This document shows, piece by piece, positions 51,616 through 60,447 of a stretch of 64,000 bases of DNA. The position numbers were made by a program, and so were the translations under genes. The stretch's first letter is position 1, and every line of letters begins with the position of its first letter. The DNA comes from UBA11346 sp038318565. GTDB lineage: Bacteria > Planctomycetota > UBA11346. The stretch is taken from assembly GCA_038318565.1 (NCBI GenBank), contig JBBQCI010000007.1:1-64000 (forward strand). The letters are read 5' to 3'. The notes under the pieces were generated by a model. It saw nothing but the letters and a program-made list of their open reading frames with translations. It searched no databases and was not told the origin of the DNA.

Positions 51616-52134
51616 CTATTCCGCCGGCTGCGGAACTGCGGCAAAGCGACCACGGTCATAGCCCTGCGCCACAGCGCGGGTCATGATGCCATCCACCGTG
51701 GCGGGTGGCAGCTGGCGGGTTCGCGAGAGGATCCAGAAGTAGTCGCGAGAGGGATGCCCCACCGCCACCCAGGCGTAGCCGGGATCCTGATCGATAATCA
51801 GATAATCGACCGATAGCGGCCAGACGAAGCGCACCTTCCAGTGCGCGTTGGTGGTGGTGTCATGAACCCACGCCACCCCGTGCCACGACTCTTCGGGAGC
51901 ATCGAAGTTACCGCGTCGAAAGACGAAGGTGTTGTCCATCCGTCCATCGGGCCGCAGCTTGTAGACATCTGCTGTGGCGACCTTGCCTTCCTCCAGCCAG
52001 TACGGGATGTGATGGGTCACGTACCAGGTGCCCTCCATGCGCGCGAGTTCGATGTGCGGTACGGTGACCAGCGCCGGACGAGCCGCACATCCGAACAGGC
52101 CGAGGGTGACACAGGCGATCAGGGCTGACTTCAT
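51616..52134 (-). CDS. blc: Bacterial lipocalin (Blc-like) lipoprotein
   Basis: A 172-residue outer-membrane-type lipoprotein with lipobox LFGC (TLGLFGC). The lipocalin signature G-x-W is EGTWYVTHHIP; later blocks are WPLSVDYLIIDQDPGYAWVA and VGHPSRDYFWILSRTRQL, which are diagnostic for the bacterial Blc subgroup. It binds lysophospholipid or fatty acid. The length fits the family. The gene is convergent with the PDZ pair and divergent from the M20 gene. Confidence 0.9.
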   Translation of the reverse strand: MKSALIACVTLGLFGCAARPALVTVPHIELARMEGTWYVTHHIPYWLEEGKVATADVYKLRPDGRMDNTFVFRRGNFDAPEESWHGVAWVHDTTTNAHWKVRFVWPLSVDYLIIDQDPGYAWVAVGHPSRDYFWILSRTRQLPPATVDGIMTRAVAQGYDRGRFAAVPQPAE

Positions 52135-52238
52135 GCAGGTGAGCGTACCGGAGCGGAAACCCGTTTGTAACTAATAGTTTCCATGATTCGACAGCCTGCA
52201 TCTCTTCCCGCCGGCGGCACGACCTTCAAACTGCAGCC

Positions 52239-53378
52239 ATGGCAGACCTCGCCGACATCGTCCAGCACGCCACCGCCATCCGCCATGACCTGCATCGCCA
52301 CCCAGAGCTGACCTGGCAGGAACGTCGTACCGCCGGCATCGTACGAGACGAACTGACCCGCCTTGGCATCCCATGGGTCTCGTGCGCCGAGCATGGTTCA
52401 GTCGCCCGATTGGCACCTGGGCGCAGCGGTCGCCATGTCGCCTTCCGTTCCGACCTCGACGCCCTACCGATCCACGAAGCAACCGGGTGCGCCCATACCA
52501 GCACCGTACCCGGCACGATGCATGCCTGCGGTCATGATGGCCACACCGCCTGTCTGCTCGGCGCAGCAGCCTGGCTGAAGGCTCATGAGTCGCAGCTGCC
52601 GGGTCCCGTCACGCTGCTGTTCCAGCCGGCGGAAGAAGGCGGCCATGGCGCCCGCCGCATGGTCGAGGAAGGCTGCCTAGATGGCATCGATGCGGTGTTC
52701 GGTTTTCACAATTGGTCGAGCCTGCCGGCCGGCCACTACGCCTGTCCTGACGGCCCAGTGATGGCCGCCAACGGTGAGTGGACCGCGATCATCCGAGGCC
52801 GCGGCTGCCATGCCGCTGCCCCTCAGGACGGCATCGATCCGGTGCTGACCGGCGCGCACTTCACCACCATGGTGCAGCAACTGGTCTCGCGCACTACTGC
52901 ACCGCAGGAAGCCGCCGTGGTGTCGGTGACGATGTTCCATGCTGGCACCGCCGACAACATCATTCCGGACAGCGCTGAGCTGACCGGCACGGTGCGCGCC
53001 GCGACCACCCAGCGTCGCGAAGCCCTGGTCACCGGATTACGACGCATCCTTGACGCCGCCTGCGCCGCCAGCGGAGCGAGCGGCGAGCTGCGCTACGAAC
53101 CGACCTATCCGGCTACGGTCAACCACGCAACCGAAGCAGTCCGTGCCCGCGTCGCCCTTGACCGCATCCTCGGCCCCGGCCGCTGCATCAGCGCCGGCAT
53201 TCCACTGATGGCGGCAGAGGATTTCAGCTATTACCTGCAGGCGAAACCTGGCGCCTACATCCTACTTGGAACCGGTCGGACAGAACCGTGTCACAGTCCG
53301 CGTTTCGACTTCGACGACGGGCTAATCCCGGTGGCGATCAGACTGTGGAGCGCACTGGCTGGCATTGAGTGCCACTGA
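52239..53378 (+). CDS. M20-family amidohydrolase (N-acyl amino acid / hippurate hydrolase type)
   Basis: A 379-residue cytoplasmic metal-dependent amidase. Features are the opening RHDLHRHPELTWQERRTA, the metal-binding Cys/His block GTMHACGHDGHTA, the catalytic Glu pair in LLFQPAEEGGHGARRM, the His of FGFHNWSS and the C-terminal His/Asp region PLMAAEDFSYYLQ. The insertion domain begins near GEWTAIIRGRGCHAAAPQDG. It removes acyl groups from N-acyl amino acids. It is a single gene with no obvious operon partner. Confidence 0.9.
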   Translation: MADLADIVQHATAIRHDLHRHPELTWQERRTAGIVRDELTRLGIPWVSCAEHGSVARLAPGRSGRHVAFRSDLDALPIHEATGCAHTSTVPGTMHACGHDGHTACLLGAAAWLKAHESQLPGPVTLLFQPAEEGGHGARRMVEEGCLDGIDAVFGFHNWSSLPAGHYACPDGPVMAANGEWTAIIRGRGCHAAAPQDGIDPVLTGAHFTTMVQQLVSRTTAPQEAAVVSVTMFHAGTADNIIPDSAELTGTVRAATTQRREALVTGLRRILDAACAASGASGELRYEPTYPATVNHATEAVRARVALDRILGPGRCISAGIPLMAAEDFSYYLQAKPGAYILLGTGRTEPCHSPRFDFDDGLIPVAIRLWSALAGIECH

Positions 53379-53448
53379 TATACCCCTAAAGCTCAAGGGA
53401 ATTTGACCCAGTTGTCTATGCGACGTGCTTACCACACTCTTTCGACAC

Positions 53449-54543
53449 ATGCCGAGCGGACCAGCAACCCCACCTTCTGACGAGCCGCAACCCACCGGCT
53501 GGGACATGCTCGACGAGTATCAAGTCGGTCGCGATCGGACGGCCGGCGATGAAGAGAAGACGCGCCGCATCTCCCGTACTGGCGAGTCGGCCACACCATC
53601 CGGCAGTGACGCTGTGGCGGAACAGCAGCCAGCGGTCGTACCGACTACCCGTACGATCAGCAAACTGGCGTTTTGGCGCAGCGACGGATCGGCGGCCAAT
53701 GACGCCGAGGTCATCGCCCGGATCATGGTGCGCAAACAGGAGCGCCGTGATGACGGCGCTGCCGCCGCTGGGCGGGTCGAGAACGAGTACGCTAACGATC
53801 GCCGCAAAGCCGCCTGGCTGCGCCAGCAGCAGGAGATTCAGGATCATCTCCAGCTTGAGGCCAGCCGACGCCAACCAGCCGCGGAGACCCCACTTCAGCG
53901 GGCCTTGCGCGAGGCGGCAGACATCTTCCTCGCCTTGGGCATCTGTCCCGACCATCTGGAATACCTGCCTGATATTGACCGTTTCTGCTCGTGGGGCGGA
54001 ATGGTGTACGAGCACAGTCAGGTGTTCGCCATGCGCGATCCGCGTGGCGCGCCGCTGTATACGTTCGGTTCATCGCCGCAGGGCGAATCGGCAGCCTGCT
54101 ACTCGCCACGCGAGCGGCGGTGGGGCCTGCCTCTGCCTGTCTCCCCCGCGGACCCGCTGCGGCCGGTCGACCGCCTGCTGCCGGTGCCGCGCCGGCATCC
54201 CGATGGCAGTCTGCGCTGGTCGGCCCAACGACCTGGAGCACTGCAAATGGACGAGGGTATGGTCCCGGTCTACGTCGTCGGTACAGCCGTCTACACCGTC
54301 TCACAATTGATTGCTGCCCATCATCGCCATTCAGGCACATCGCCGTTGCTCTCCACCCTGGCCGATCAGGCCCAGGCTGTGCGCAAGTTGTCTAGCGAAC
54401 TTGCCCAGCAGTCGAATCAGGCACTCGATCGCGCTGCATCCACGATAGGCGAGCATGTCATGGACGTTGTCGGCGGCGCCACCGACACGATTTCCAGCGC
54501 CATTGCGTCGACGACCAGATTCTTCAGGCGGAAGAAACCGTAA
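53449..54543 (+). CDS. Hypothetical protein with disordered N-terminus and amphipathic C-terminus
   Basis: About 364 residues from the ATG at 53449; a GTG at 53425 is in frame and neither start has a clear ribosome binding site. Residues ~1-90 are polar and low in order. Residues ~100-145 look like a charged helix (RKAAWLRQQQEIQDHLQLEA). The middle is globular (LALGICPDHLEYLPDIDRFC, VYVVGTAVYTVSQLIAAHHR). The last ~80 residues are amphipathic (SSELAQQSNQALDRAASTIG) and end in a basic FFRRKKP. No signal peptide and no recognised family. It overlaps the convergent M28 peptidase gene by 20 bp. Confidence 0.6.
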   Translation: MPSGPATPPSDEPQPTGWDMLDEYQVGRDRTAGDEEKTRRISRTGESATPSGSDAVAEQQPAVVPTTRTISKLAFWRSDGSAANDAEVIARIMVRKQERRDDGAAAAGRVENEYANDRRKAAWLRQQQEIQDHLQLEASRRQPAAETPLQRALREAADIFLALGICPDHLEYLPDIDRFCSWGGMVYEHSQVFAMRDPRGAPLYTFGSSPQGESAACYSPRERRWGLPLPVSPADPLRPVDRLLPVPRRHPDGSLRWSAQRPGALQMDEGMVPVYVVGTAVYTVSQLIAAHHRHSGTSPLLSTLADQAQAVRKLSSELAQQSNQALDRAASTIGEHVMDVVGGATDTISSAIASTTRFFRRKKP

Positions 54544-55378
54544 TTCCGGTTACGCTCATAAGGCCAAGCACTGCCCACGCAGCGTCAACCGCATGCGCCA
54601 GCCCTATGTAGTCGAGGGTCTCCGGCCGGTCGCCGGCGGTGTGGAAGCGCGAGTTGCGAAAACGGTCGGTGTCGGTGAGGGTGATCGCCGGGATGCCGGC
54701 GGCATGGAACGATTCCTGATCGCCCATCATCTGCCATGTCTGACGTGGCCACCAACAGCCGCGCACCGGCAGACCATGGCCACAGGCGGCACGGGTGCAG
54801 GCGCGCGCCAACACGCGATCACGCCACGAGGCCTGGACGCACAGGAAATCCCCGCGCGTACCGTGGATCCATGGCATCCACCACGCCGGCCAGGCCTGGG
54901 TTCCCGAGCGGCTGTCGTACCAGCCCAGCGAGTCGAGCAGCAGCGCTGAGCGCACCTCACCATCCGCCAACCGGCTGGCATGATGCCATGAACCACCCCG
55001 CTCGCGGCCCCAGCGCATGCCTTCTTCGTTGGCAAACAGGGTCAGGCGGACGGTACCTGGCGGCGGCTGTGCGACGAGCCGTTCTGCCAGGGCCAGCAGC
55101 ACGGCGACACCGCTAGCGTTATCATCGGCGCCAGGAGCAGCGGCAACGTCGGGCACGCTGTCGTAGTGCGCCCCAACCAGCACGGTGCCCGGTTGCGCAC
55201 CGCGTATCTCGGCCTGCAGGTTGACCTGATCGCCGAAAGGTTCGCGACGTACCGCCAAGCCTAGTCCCGTCAGCCGATCAGTGAGCCAATTGGCTGCAGC
55301 AGCCAGCGCCACAGGCAGGCCGGGATGGCGCGGACCGATGCGGCCCGCGAGGTGCTCAACATCGTCGCGTAGCGTCAT
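54524..55378 (-). CDS. M28-family zinc aminopeptidase
   Basis: About 284 residues. Zinc and catalytic residues of the family are present: His/Asp in VGAHYDSVPD, ADDNASGVAVLLAL, Glu-Glu in LFANEEGMRWG, Asp in LLLDSLGWYD, and a late His in NSRFHTAGDRPETL. There is no signal peptide, so it is cytoplasmic. It removes N-terminal residues from peptides and needs two zinc ions. The ATG at 55378 overlaps the zinc permease stop, making it the last gene of the zinc uptake operon. Confidence 0.85.
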   Translation of the reverse strand: MTLRDDVEHLAGRIGPRHPGLPVALAAAANWLTDRLTGLGLAVRREPFGDQVNLQAEIRGAQPGTVLVGAHYDSVPDVAAAPGADDNASGVAVLLALAERLVAQPPPGTVRLTLFANEEGMRWGRERGGSWHHASRLADGEVRSALLLDSLGWYDSRSGTQAWPAWWMPWIHGTRGDFLCVQASWRDRVLARACTRAACGHGLPVRGCWWPRQTWQMMGDQESFHAAGIPAITLTDTDRFRNSRFHTAGDRPETLDYIGLAHAVDAAWAVLGLMSVTGITVSSA

Positions 55379-56184
55379 GCCCGCCAGGACGGCGGCCACA
55401 CCCACGCGGCCACCATCGCTCCTCCAAGCAGCGCCACCGCCACTTGTCCAGGCGGCAGATCAGCACTCCAGCCGATGGCGAATCCCAACGTCACCGCCAG
55501 CTCGGCAATAAGCACGGCGATCCACGGCACGGTGGCGAGTCGGCGGGCGAAGCGGCGCGCGGCCAGCGCAGGGACGACGAGCAGGGCGGTGGTCAGCAAC
55601 GCGCCCGACAGCTCCAACGAAATGGCCAGCAACGCAGCCAGCAGGACCGATGATACCACGCCAATAACGCCAGGACGCACCCCCTGCAATTTTGCCAATC
55701 GCGGCTCCCAGGCAGCAACCAGGATCCGACGGCCCAAGACCACGCCAGCCGCAAGGACGACCAGAGCGGCGGCAATCGCGACACCTGCTGAACCCCAGCC
55801 AGCACCTAGCACCGACGAACTGGCCAGCCGGGCGAGTTTCTCAAGGCCGACGGCATTCCCTGAAAGCAGCAGCACGGTCAATGCTCCACCTGACAGGATC
55901 ATCCACGCGGCCACGGCCTCTGGGCGTTCGCGGGCAGGCGGACGCTGGGCCAGAACGGTCGCACAAGCGATGGCGATAAACGCCCATGCCGCTGGAGTGC
56001 CCAGCCCAAAGGCGATGGCGGCAGCGAATCCCACCGCACCCATCTGCACCAGCCCGGTGCCAAGCAGGGCCTGCTCGCGGGCGACGACCGGAATGCCTGC
56101 CAGCGGCAGTGCCAGCGCCAGAGCCCAGCCGACGACGTAGCTGGCCCCGAACAAATCCCAGCCCTGGGTGAACCAGTCCATCAC
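55375..56184 (-). CDS. znuB: Zinc-type ABC transporter permease
   Basis: A 269-residue inner-membrane protein with about eight helices, of the ABC-3 family: ASYVVGWALALALPLAGIPV, ISLELSGALLTTALLVVPAL, and the charged stretch AARRFARRLATV. It begins on an ATGA overlap with the ATPase gene. With the binding protein and ATPase it forms a complete importer, distinct from the SBP-less system at 8.7-10.8 kb. It is shorter than that permease and only distantly similar. Confidence 0.85.
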   Translation of the reverse strand: MMDWFTQGWDLFGASYVVGWALALALPLAGIPVVAREQALLGTGLVQMGAVGFAAAIAFGLGTPAAWAFIAIACATVLAQRPPARERPEAVAAWMILSGGALTVLLLSGNAVGLEKLARLASSSVLGAGWGSAGVAIAAALVVLAAGVVLGRRILVAAWEPRLAKLQGVRPGVIGVVSSVLLAALLAISLELSGALLTTALLVVPALAARRFARRLATVPWIAVLIAELAVTLGFAIGWSADLPPGQVAVALLGGAMVAAWVWPPSWRA

Positions 56185-56846
56185 GGTCTGGTCCCGCGAT
56201 CGGGAGCTTCGACCGTGAAGACACCATCCGCTATGCGCAGTCGACCAGTATCGATCGCGGCAGGCGGCCTATGGGCCACGCACAGCACGGCGGCACCGGC
56301 CTGACGACGGGCCTCGATCGCCGCCAAGCACCGGGCGGTGGCATCGCCATCCAGATGATTGAAGGGTTCATCGAGCACCAGCAGAGCTGGCCGACGAGCT
56401 AACGCACGAGCGACCCGGGCGCGCTGGCGCTGGCCGCCGGACAGCGCCCAGTAGCTCTTGCGCGGTTCCAAGCCTACCGCGTCAATTGCTTCGGCGACGG
56501 CACCGGCATCACGGCGGCCACTGCCAGCCAGACCCAGACCGACGTAGTCGGTGACGGTCAGAGGCAGGGTCGGCAGCAGTTCGTCGAGCTGCAGCACGCA
56601 ACCCAGCCCAGTTCCGTCAGCCACCCACGGATGCACGGTCAGGCGCCCACCGGTGGGCGGCAGTTCGCCAAGCAGAGTGCACAGCAACGTTGTCTTGCCG
56701 CTGCCATTATCGCCTTCGATCCACCACCACGTGGATGGTCGAACCGTCCAGGTCAGATCGCTGGCGAAAGTCTTTCCCGCACGTCCCACGGCAAGGCCTT
56801 CGGCCCGCACCAACAGGCTCTCTTCAAGATCGCCATGTATCTGCAC
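56181..56846 (-). CDS. znuC: Zinc-type ABC transporter ATP-binding protein
   Basis: A 221-residue ABC ATPase. Walker A is GDNGSGKTTLL, the signature is LSGGQRQRARVARAL, Walker B is LLVLDEPFNHLD and the H-loop is CVAHRPPA. A Q is present in GLGCVLQLDELLPTLPLTVT. All motifs are intact. The gene follows the binding-protein gene after about 24 bp and overlaps the permease start by ATGA. Confidence 0.88.
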   Translation of the reverse strand: MQIHGDLEESLLVRAEGLAVGRAGKTFASDLTWTVRPSTWWWIEGDNGSGKTTLLCTLLGELPPTGGRLTVHPWVADGTGLGCVLQLDELLPTLPLTVTDYVGLGLAGSGRRDAGAVAEAIDAVGLEPRKSYWALSGGQRQRARVARALARRPALLVLDEPFNHLDGDATARCLAAIEARRQAGAAVLCVAHRPPAAIDTGRLRIADGVFTVEAPDRGTRP

Positions 56847-56870
56847 GGGGTAGAGGATCGCGCGCCTCTT

Positions 56871-57887
56871 CTACGGCGCCAGCGCCTTGGCCACGGCGCG
56901 GACATTGGTGTCCACGAAGGAGATGTAGTCGTCGGTGCCCGGGCGGGAGCCGGCCTGGTGCGCCATCTCCACGATAGCAGCACCGCTGGAACCAGCTACC
57001 AGCTCGATCGCTTTGCGATCAAAATAGCCTGTCGCAAGCAGTGCTTTGACTCCCTGCTCACGCATCTTTGCCGACACATAGGCTAGGTGCCGGGCCGATG
57101 GCGGAACGCCCGGCTTGGGTTCCAGAAGCGTGACAATCTGCAGGCCGAAACGGCGGGCGAAATACGGATAGAGGTCGTGGTCGGCCGCCACCGGCATGCC
57201 GGCGCATGGGCGCATGGCACCCCACCAGCCGCCCAGTTTTCCGTCTAGCTGCTGCTGAACGAGGAACTCGCTCAGCCGACCATGGTCATTGAGTACGATG
57301 AGCTTGCCGATGTCCAGTTGGCCGGCGATCTCCTCGCCGGCCAAGGCGACGCCGATGGCCATGCGGAATGCAGCGAAACGCCTGGCAAATCGCGATCCGG
57401 CCTCGGGCAGCAACTCGGCCATCCGGCTGGATGACGCTTCCGCCACAGCCAGACCAACCACCGGATCCAACAGGACGTGCGGGTTGCCGTGGGCATGCAC
57501 ATCGCCGGCACTGCGGTCCACCGGACCGATCGGTATCCCGATCGGACTGGCCACCAAGGTCGCAGCTTCGATATGGCCACCCGCATCTTTGCGGATGCGG
57601 GGATTGCGCGCATTGGTTACCAGCGGTGGCAACCAGCCGATCTCCAGCTCGAAGCCGGTCGACAGCAGCAGGTCGGCACGAGCCAGCTCAACAACGAAGC
57701 TGGGGCGGGCCTCGACCCGATGCGGATCGTCGCTGGGCAGGGCCAGGGCGACAACGACGACATCCTCGCCGCCGACCGCGCGGGCGATGGCGGCAAGTTC
57801 AGGCACGCTCGCGACGATGCGCAACGGCTCAGCGGCAGGCATCCAGACCAGGGCAAAGACCGCAGCGAACACACGGATCATGATCAA
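56871..57887 (-). CDS. znuA: Zinc-type ABC transporter substrate-binding protein
   Basis: A 338-residue exported cluster A-I binding protein (signal IRVFAAVFALVWMPAA). Candidate metal ligands are His in SDDPHRVEARPS, His in NPHVLLDPVVG, His in NDHGRLSEF and a late Asp in ADHDLYPYFARRFG. There is a small His-containing loop (DVHAHGNPH) but not a long His-rich one. The start overlaps the porin gene stop by ATGA. It delivers metal to the ZnuB/ZnuC pair encoded next. Confidence 0.86.
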   Translation of the reverse strand: MIMIRVFAAVFALVWMPAAEPLRIVASVPELAAIARAVGGEDVVVVALALPSDDPHRVEARPSFVVELARADLLLSTGFELEIGWLPPLVTNARNPRIRKDAGGHIEAATLVASPIGIPIGPVDRSAGDVHAHGNPHVLLDPVVGLAVAEASSSRMAELLPEAGSRFARRFAAFRMAIGVALAGEEIAGQLDIGKLIVLNDHGRLSEFLVQQQLDGKLGGWWGAMRPCAGMPVAADHDLYPYFARRFGLQIVTLLEPKPGVPPSARHLAYVSAKMREQGVKALLATGYFDRKAIELVAGSSGAAIVEMAHQAGSRPGTDDYISFVDTNVRAVAKALAP

Positions 57888-59212
57888 AAACCATGCGCCG
57901 GATGGGCGCCGATCAAGACATCCAGGCCAAGCCAGACGCTGTGGGCCACGGCATCCTCCAGATGCTCGGCGTGGTCGTAGTCGTACTGCAGGCGCAGACG
58001 GCTGAACTCGCTTGGCCGGTAGGTGACCATCGGGGAGACACGGACGCGGGTGTCGCGCAGGCCGTCCGTGTCGTGGTCGACCAGTACACCGTCGACCACG
58101 CTGTCACCGGTGGCCGTCGCATATTCGCCGCGGATCCCGCAGGACCAGTGTTCGCCGAATCCAAGCTCCGCCTGGGCATACAGACCCCAATCGCTTAAGG
58201 CTGCAGCAGGGGCGGTGAAGTCGTCACCACCACCGATGGCACCGTCTGTGCCGGGGTCCAGACTCTCTGGCACATTGGCGCTGCGATAGATCGCTTCGGC
58301 CGTGACCTTGATTGACGAGAACGGACCGTGGGCGGGTTTCATGCCGACCACGAGATCCGCTCCATAGAGATTACTGCGCTCGCCCACTCCGCTGGCGTTG
58401 GGGCCACCCATCCAGCTGAGCCCGAGCTTCGCTTCGGCACCACCAATATCTGCAGCATTCTCCCAACGCAGCAGATAGGTGAGATCGGCCATCGAGCCGG
58501 TCGTCAGTTCGTCACTGCGCAGACGGCCAGCTATAGTGCGCTGTGGACCGACGGCACCCTCCTCTTCTTCGCCTCCCTGAAAGCTGGCCATTGAGGCATC
58601 ATCGGAATTGTAGGCACCAACCACGACCTGGCTGTACCAACTGACCGGAGCAAGCCAGGAAACCCGCGCACCAGGCGTTCGACTGCCATCGCCACCAAGC
58701 AGACGGCTGGCGATCACCGGCTGGTCGATCCAACTCCAGGCATGGGTATGGCTGGCATTGATCCGCCCGAATTCGATCAACTGGTAGCCAGCCTTCACTT
58801 CCAGTGCGTAAGGCAGGCTGGAAGTAGTAATGTAGGCCTCTTCAAGTTCGACACCATGCTCCGGCGAGGCCGCAATGTGGGCTTCAGCCGTGAAGTACGG
58901 GTCAACCGCCCCCGAAATACTGAGCTCGGCGGTCTGGAGGGTAAAGCCGTTGCCGTGCGGGTCATGCCCGCCGGCATTGAGCGATTCCAACTCGGCATCA
59001 GTCGCGGTCGAAGCGCCGACGGCACCAACCACTGCCAACGAAATAGCGATCAACCGGAGGTCCGGTGTCGCTTTGCCGTGGTCATGGCCAGCGTGGGAAT
59101 CATCCCGATGAGTTGGCAAATCTGCGATCGCCTGGTCAAGGGCTGCCGCAGCGTCGGCAGCATGCAACGCTGTAGCCAGAAGGACGAGGGCCGGGACGAG
59201 TTGGATACGCAT
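57884..59212 (-). CDS. Outer-membrane barrel protein with His-rich N-terminus, zinc operon
   Basis: A 442-residue protein with a signal peptide (IQLVPALVLLATALHAA). A His/Asp-rich segment after it (HRDDSHAGHDHGK, residues ~36-48) could collect zinc. Amphipathic strands continue to a C-terminal Phe (LIGAHPAHGF); examples are ALEVKAGYQLIEFGRINASH, YSQVVVGAYNS and LRLQYDYDHAEHLED. It opens the zinc uptake operon, so I infer a zinc-inducible outer-membrane channel, parallel to the porin at 10.9-12.3 kb. It is not a TonB-dependent receptor: no plug domain or TonB box is visible. Confidence 0.8.
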   Translation of the reverse strand: MRIQLVPALVLLATALHAADAAAALDQAIADLPTHRDDSHAGHDHGKATPDLRLIAISLAVVGAVGASTATDAELESLNAGGHDPHGNGFTLQTAELSISGAVDPYFTAEAHIAASPEHGVELEEAYITTSSLPYALEVKAGYQLIEFGRINASHTHAWSWIDQPVIASRLLGGDGSRTPGARVSWLAPVSWYSQVVVGAYNSDDASMASFQGGEEEEGAVGPQRTIAGRLRSDELTTGSMADLTYLLRWENAADIGGAEAKLGLSWMGGPNASGVGERSNLYGADLVVGMKPAHGPFSSIKVTAEAIYRSANVPESLDPGTDGAIGGGDDFTAPAAALSDWGLYAQAELGFGEHWSCGIRGEYATATGDSVVDGVLVDHDTDGLRDTRVRVSPMVTYRPSEFSRLRLQYDYDHAEHLEDAVAHSVWLGLDVLIGAHPAHGF

Positions 59213-59225
59213 GAGCGCACATTCG

Positions 59226-59250
59226 CTAACGATAACTTATTTTCAATAAG
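59226..59250 (-). promoter_or_regulatory. Putative zinc-regulator site upstream of the zinc uptake operon
   Basis: On the plus strand: CTAACGAT, seven bases, TTTCAATAAG. It includes the 6-3-6 inverted repeat CTTATT-TTC-AATAAG at 59236-59250. The whole 25 bp matches 22743-22767 upstream of the orphan znuA at 18 positions by my alignment. It lies 14 bp before the start codon, so a bound protein would block transcription or translation initiation. Confidence 0.55.
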
Positions 59251-59291
59251 AAAGTAATGCTCTCACGCCCCGGTTGCCAGAACATCCCCCC

Positions 59292-60191
59292 GTGAGCGAC
59301 TTCTCCGATCTCCTGCGCCGACTCCAGGCTGAACGTCACGCCGTGTTTGCGCGGCAGAACACCACCGCCTGGCGCATCTGCGACAGCGAGTCCGGTGCCC
59401 CCTGCACCGTCGACTGGTACGACGGGGCGGTGGTGGTGCATGGCCGCACGGCTGGTGGCGAAGGGCCACCGGATGCTGAGATCGCCAGTGCCATCGGCAT
59501 CTCACCCAACCTGGTCTTCCGCAAAGAACGGCGCAAGCAGACCGATCGCCAACATGGCGGGCAGTACCAGGTGGTCGCCCGCGCCGGGGCCGAGCGCATC
59601 GTGCGCGAAGCCAACCTGTCGTTCGCGGTCAACCTGAGCGACTATCTGGACACTGGGTTGTTCCTCGACCACCGCCCGCTGCGCCGCCTGATCAAATCGG
59701 CGGCACGCGGCCGCAGCTTCCTTAATCTCTTCGCCTACACCGGGGCCTTCACCGTCCATGCCGCCGAGGGCGGTGCGCGCACCACCGTCACCGTCGACCT
59801 GTCGAACACCTACCTGCGCTGGACCGAGCGGAACCTCGCGCTCAACCGGTTGCGTGGCGACCACCGCATGGTCAAAGGCGACTGCCTGCGCCTGCTGGCC
59901 GAACGACAAAACGAACAATTCGATATGATTGTGTGCGATCCTCCGACCTTCTCCAACTCGAAGGCGATGGCACGTAACTGGGAGGTCGGTCGCGACCACG
60001 AATGGCTGCTGCAACGCCTTTATGGCCTATTGAATCCCGGTGGGACGCTATGGTTCTCGACCAATAAAACGGCGTTCACCCTAACCAACACGTTGCCTCC
60101 GTTCGTAACCGTCGCCGATATCACGTCGTCCACCATCGACGTCGATTGCGCTGGAACCATTCCACACCAATGCTGGCGGATGGTGCGTTGA
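59292..60191 (+). CDS. rlmK: Stand-alone RlmK-type 23S rRNA methyltransferase
   Basis: About 299 residues, closely matching the C-terminal (RlmK) half of the RlmKL fusion of gamma-proteobacteria that makes m7G2069 in 23S rRNA. Evidence: AVNLSDYLDTGLFLDHRPLR, SAM motif I SFLNLFAYTGAFTVHAAEGG, TVTVDLSNTYLRWTERNL, motif IV IVCDPPTFSNSK and NPGGTLWFSTNK. The RlmL part with its THUMP domain is missing here. The GTG at 59292 is my preferred start; a TTG six codons earlier is also in frame. Confidence 0.85.
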   Translation: MSDFSDLLRRLQAERHAVFARQNTTAWRICDSESGAPCTVDWYDGAVVVHGRTAGGEGPPDAEIASAIGISPNLVFRKERRKQTDRQHGGQYQVVARAGAERIVREANLSFAVNLSDYLDTGLFLDHRPLRRLIKSAARGRSFLNLFAYTGAFTVHAAEGGARTTVTVDLSNTYLRWTERNLALNRLRGDHRMVKGDCLRLLAERQNEQFDMIVCDPPTFSNSKAMARNWEVGRDHEWLLQRLYGLLNPGGTLWFSTNKTAFTLTNTLPPFVTVADITSSTIDVDCAGTIPHQCWRMVR

Positions 60192-60194
60192 CGT

Positions 60195-60350
60195 TTAGTT
60201 GGCTGAGGGGCCGGACTTCAACGATTTGAGGGTCCGTTCCAGCCGGCGCGTCTTGCAACGACGGCGGTGCTTCTGCACCGAGGTGTGGTCCTGCATCGCC
60301 TGGATGAGCGTCGAGGCGCGATCGGGAAGCGCTTGCTGAAGTTTGCTCAC
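60195..60350 (-). CDS. Small highly basic 51-residue protein
   Basis: A short gene starting at a GTG (60350) with AGGGGGT eight bases upstream and ending in TAA at 60195. The product is rich in Arg and Lys in its second half (SVQKHRRRCKTRRLERTLKS), with a helical first half (QQALPDRASTLIQAMQD). No family is recognised; nucleic-acid binding is a reasonable inference from charge alone. It lies 3 bp from the convergent rlmK stop and about 97 bp after the ubiE gene on the same strand. Confidence 0.6.
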   Translation of the reverse strand: MSKLQQALPDRASTLIQAMQDHTSVQKHRRRCKTRRLERTLKSLKSGPSAN

Positions 60351-60447
60351 GTCACACCCCCTGGTGACGTCTACCCTGGCAACGGGCCAACATTGTCATC
60401 TGCCATTTCCCGCAGCAGATGGCATTCCCTGCTCAGGAAACACGTCT

